Part shown: positions 5,552-6,140 of the stretch, piece by piece
How the letters are laid out: each line of letters starts with the position of its first letter
Numbering within the stretch: the stretch's first letter is position 1
Assembly: GCA_937888615.1 (NCBI GenBank)
Contig: CALABZ010000300.1
Span: 1-6,140, forward strand
Length of the DNA stretch: 6,140 nt
Direction: 5' to 3'
DNA from: an uncultured Lentisphaeria bacterium
Lineage (GTDB): Bacteria > Verrucomicrobiota > Lentisphaeria > Victivallales > Victivallaceae
Made by a program: the position numbers and the translations under genes
Notes under the pieces: generated by a model
The model's database searches: none
What the model was told of the DNA's origin: nothing
Seen by the model: only the letters and a program-made list of their open reading frames with translations

Positions 5552-5593
5552 GATTGCTTAAAAATGACAACCTTTAGCAAGCGAGGATCCAAA

Positions 5594-6140
5594 ATGAGCT
5601 TTCTAGGAGAAAACTACCTGATCGACAACAGCATCGGCAAAAAGCTGTACCAGGCGGTACGTACCCTGCCGATTGTTGACGCCCACAATCACGCCAACGT
5701 CAAAGAGATCGCCGACAACGCCAATTACGCCAACGTCTGGCAGTTGTTCGCCGCCACCGACCACTATGTGTGGGAAGTTTTGCGCAAGCGCGGCGTGCCC
5801 GAGGAATACATCACCGGCAGTCGTTCCCCCGAAGAAAAATGGATGAAACTCGCCTCCGTTTTCCCGGAAATCGCCGGCAATCCGGTTTATGAATGGATTC
5901 ATCTGGACCTCAGCCGTTACCTCGGCATCACGAAACTGATCGGTCCGGACACCGGCGCCGCCATCTGGGACGAAGCCAACGCCGCGCTCGCCAAGCCGGA
6001 AAGCAAACCGCAGGCCCTGCTGGAAAAAATCGGCGTCGAGTCCATGTGTTCCACCGACGACCCGATCGACTCCCTCCACGATCACCGTGTTATCGCCAGA
6101 ACCACCGGCAAGGCCCTCGTCCGCCCCACCTGGCGCCCCG
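5594..6140 (+). CDS. uxaC: Uronate (glucuronate) isomerase, 5' part, runs off the window
   Basis: First 182 residues of an expected ~470 of uronate isomerase, the amidohydrolase-superfamily enzyme converting D-glucuronate to D-fructuronate and D-galacturonate to D-tagaturonate, the first step of hexuronate breakdown. The frame stays open to the last base. After FLGENYLIDN comes PIVDAHNHANV (26-36), where H31 and H33 are the metal-binding HxH pair; the family usually reads D-x-HCHL, so HNHA is a variant. Then DHYVWEVLRKRGVPEEYITG (56-75), GNPVYEWIHLDL (95-106) and STDDPIDSLHDH (153-164), all diagnostic. ATG 5594 has GAGGA 6 nt upstream. It is divergent from ald and shares its control region. 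With GH78 nearby it suggests pectin- or glycan-type sugar use. No uronate regulator or downstream gene is visible. Confidence 0.93.
   Translation, partial: MSFLGENYLIDNSIGKKLYQAVRTLPIVDAHNHANVKEIADNANYANVWQLFAATDHYVWEVLRKRGVPEEYITGSRSPEEKWMKLASVFPEIAGNPVYEWIHLDLSRYLGITKLIGPDTGAAIWDEANAALAKPESKPQALLEKIGVESMCSTDDPIDSLHDHRVIARTTGKALVRPTWRP

Noticed and set aside
5603..6085. A 160-codon - strand frame opposite uxaC
   Set aside because: The + strand frame from 5594 carries diagnostic uronate isomerase motifs to the window end; the antisense product is Gly/Val-rich shadow sequence.

Overview
The window looks like a chromosomal stretch from a Lentisphaerota (Victivallales-like) bacterium or a close PVC relative, probably a gut or sediment polysaccharide degrader. 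The best lineage clue is the pseudopilin-like protein near the left end. Its run AILAAMLLPALNKAREKAR followed by CLGNLKQLG is typical of the very large DUF1559-type prepilin-like families of Lentisphaerota and Planctomycetota. The remaining genes (GH78 rhamnosidase, AraC regulator, alanine dehydrogenase, uronate isomerase) fit a plant- or mucin-sugar lifestyle. The taxonomic call is inference from gene content only.

Layout. Bases 1-560 are AT-rich and hold no intact gene. They contain an AT-rich hairpin (29-65), two near-identical direct repeats that resemble insertion-sequence ends (168-206 and 264-302), and an ORF relic with a CxxCG motif interrupted by a stop (303-515). A prepilin-like gene (597-1301, +) follows; its N-terminal signal appears broken by small indels. 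It converges, with only 4 bp between stop codons, on a compact GH78 alpha-L-rhamnosidase-like gene (1306-2838, -). A RhaS-like AraC regulator (2960-3829, +) is divergent from the rhamnosidase, and the two share a 121-bp promoter region. It converges, 9 bp apart, on a two-gene operon read leftward: alanine dehydrogenase ald (4282-5382, -), then an Lrp/AsnC regulator (3839-4285, -) that starts inside the ald stop codon (ATGA overlap). Divergent from ald, across a 211-bp AT-rich control region with three inverted repeats and two good sigma70-type promoters, is the start of uronate isomerase uxaC (5594 to the window end, +, partial).

How the genes may work together. The AraC/GH78 pair looks like a self-contained rhamnoside-responsive unit: the regulator senses a sugar and controls a cytoplasmic enzyme that releases L-rhamnose from small oligosaccharides. 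The ald-lrp operon looks autoregulated, because a 10-bp-arm inverted repeat brackets the predicted ald -10 box and further repeats lie just upstream. The same control region drives uxaC, so alanine/pyruvate/ammonium metabolism and hexuronate breakdown may be co-regulated. This last point is inference.

I do not see a defence system, CRISPR array, RNA gene or complete mobile element, and no clearly new molecular system. The most interesting items are the ald/uxaC control region, the translationally coupled ald-lrp pair, the damaged pseudopilin leader and the mobile-element debris at the left edge.
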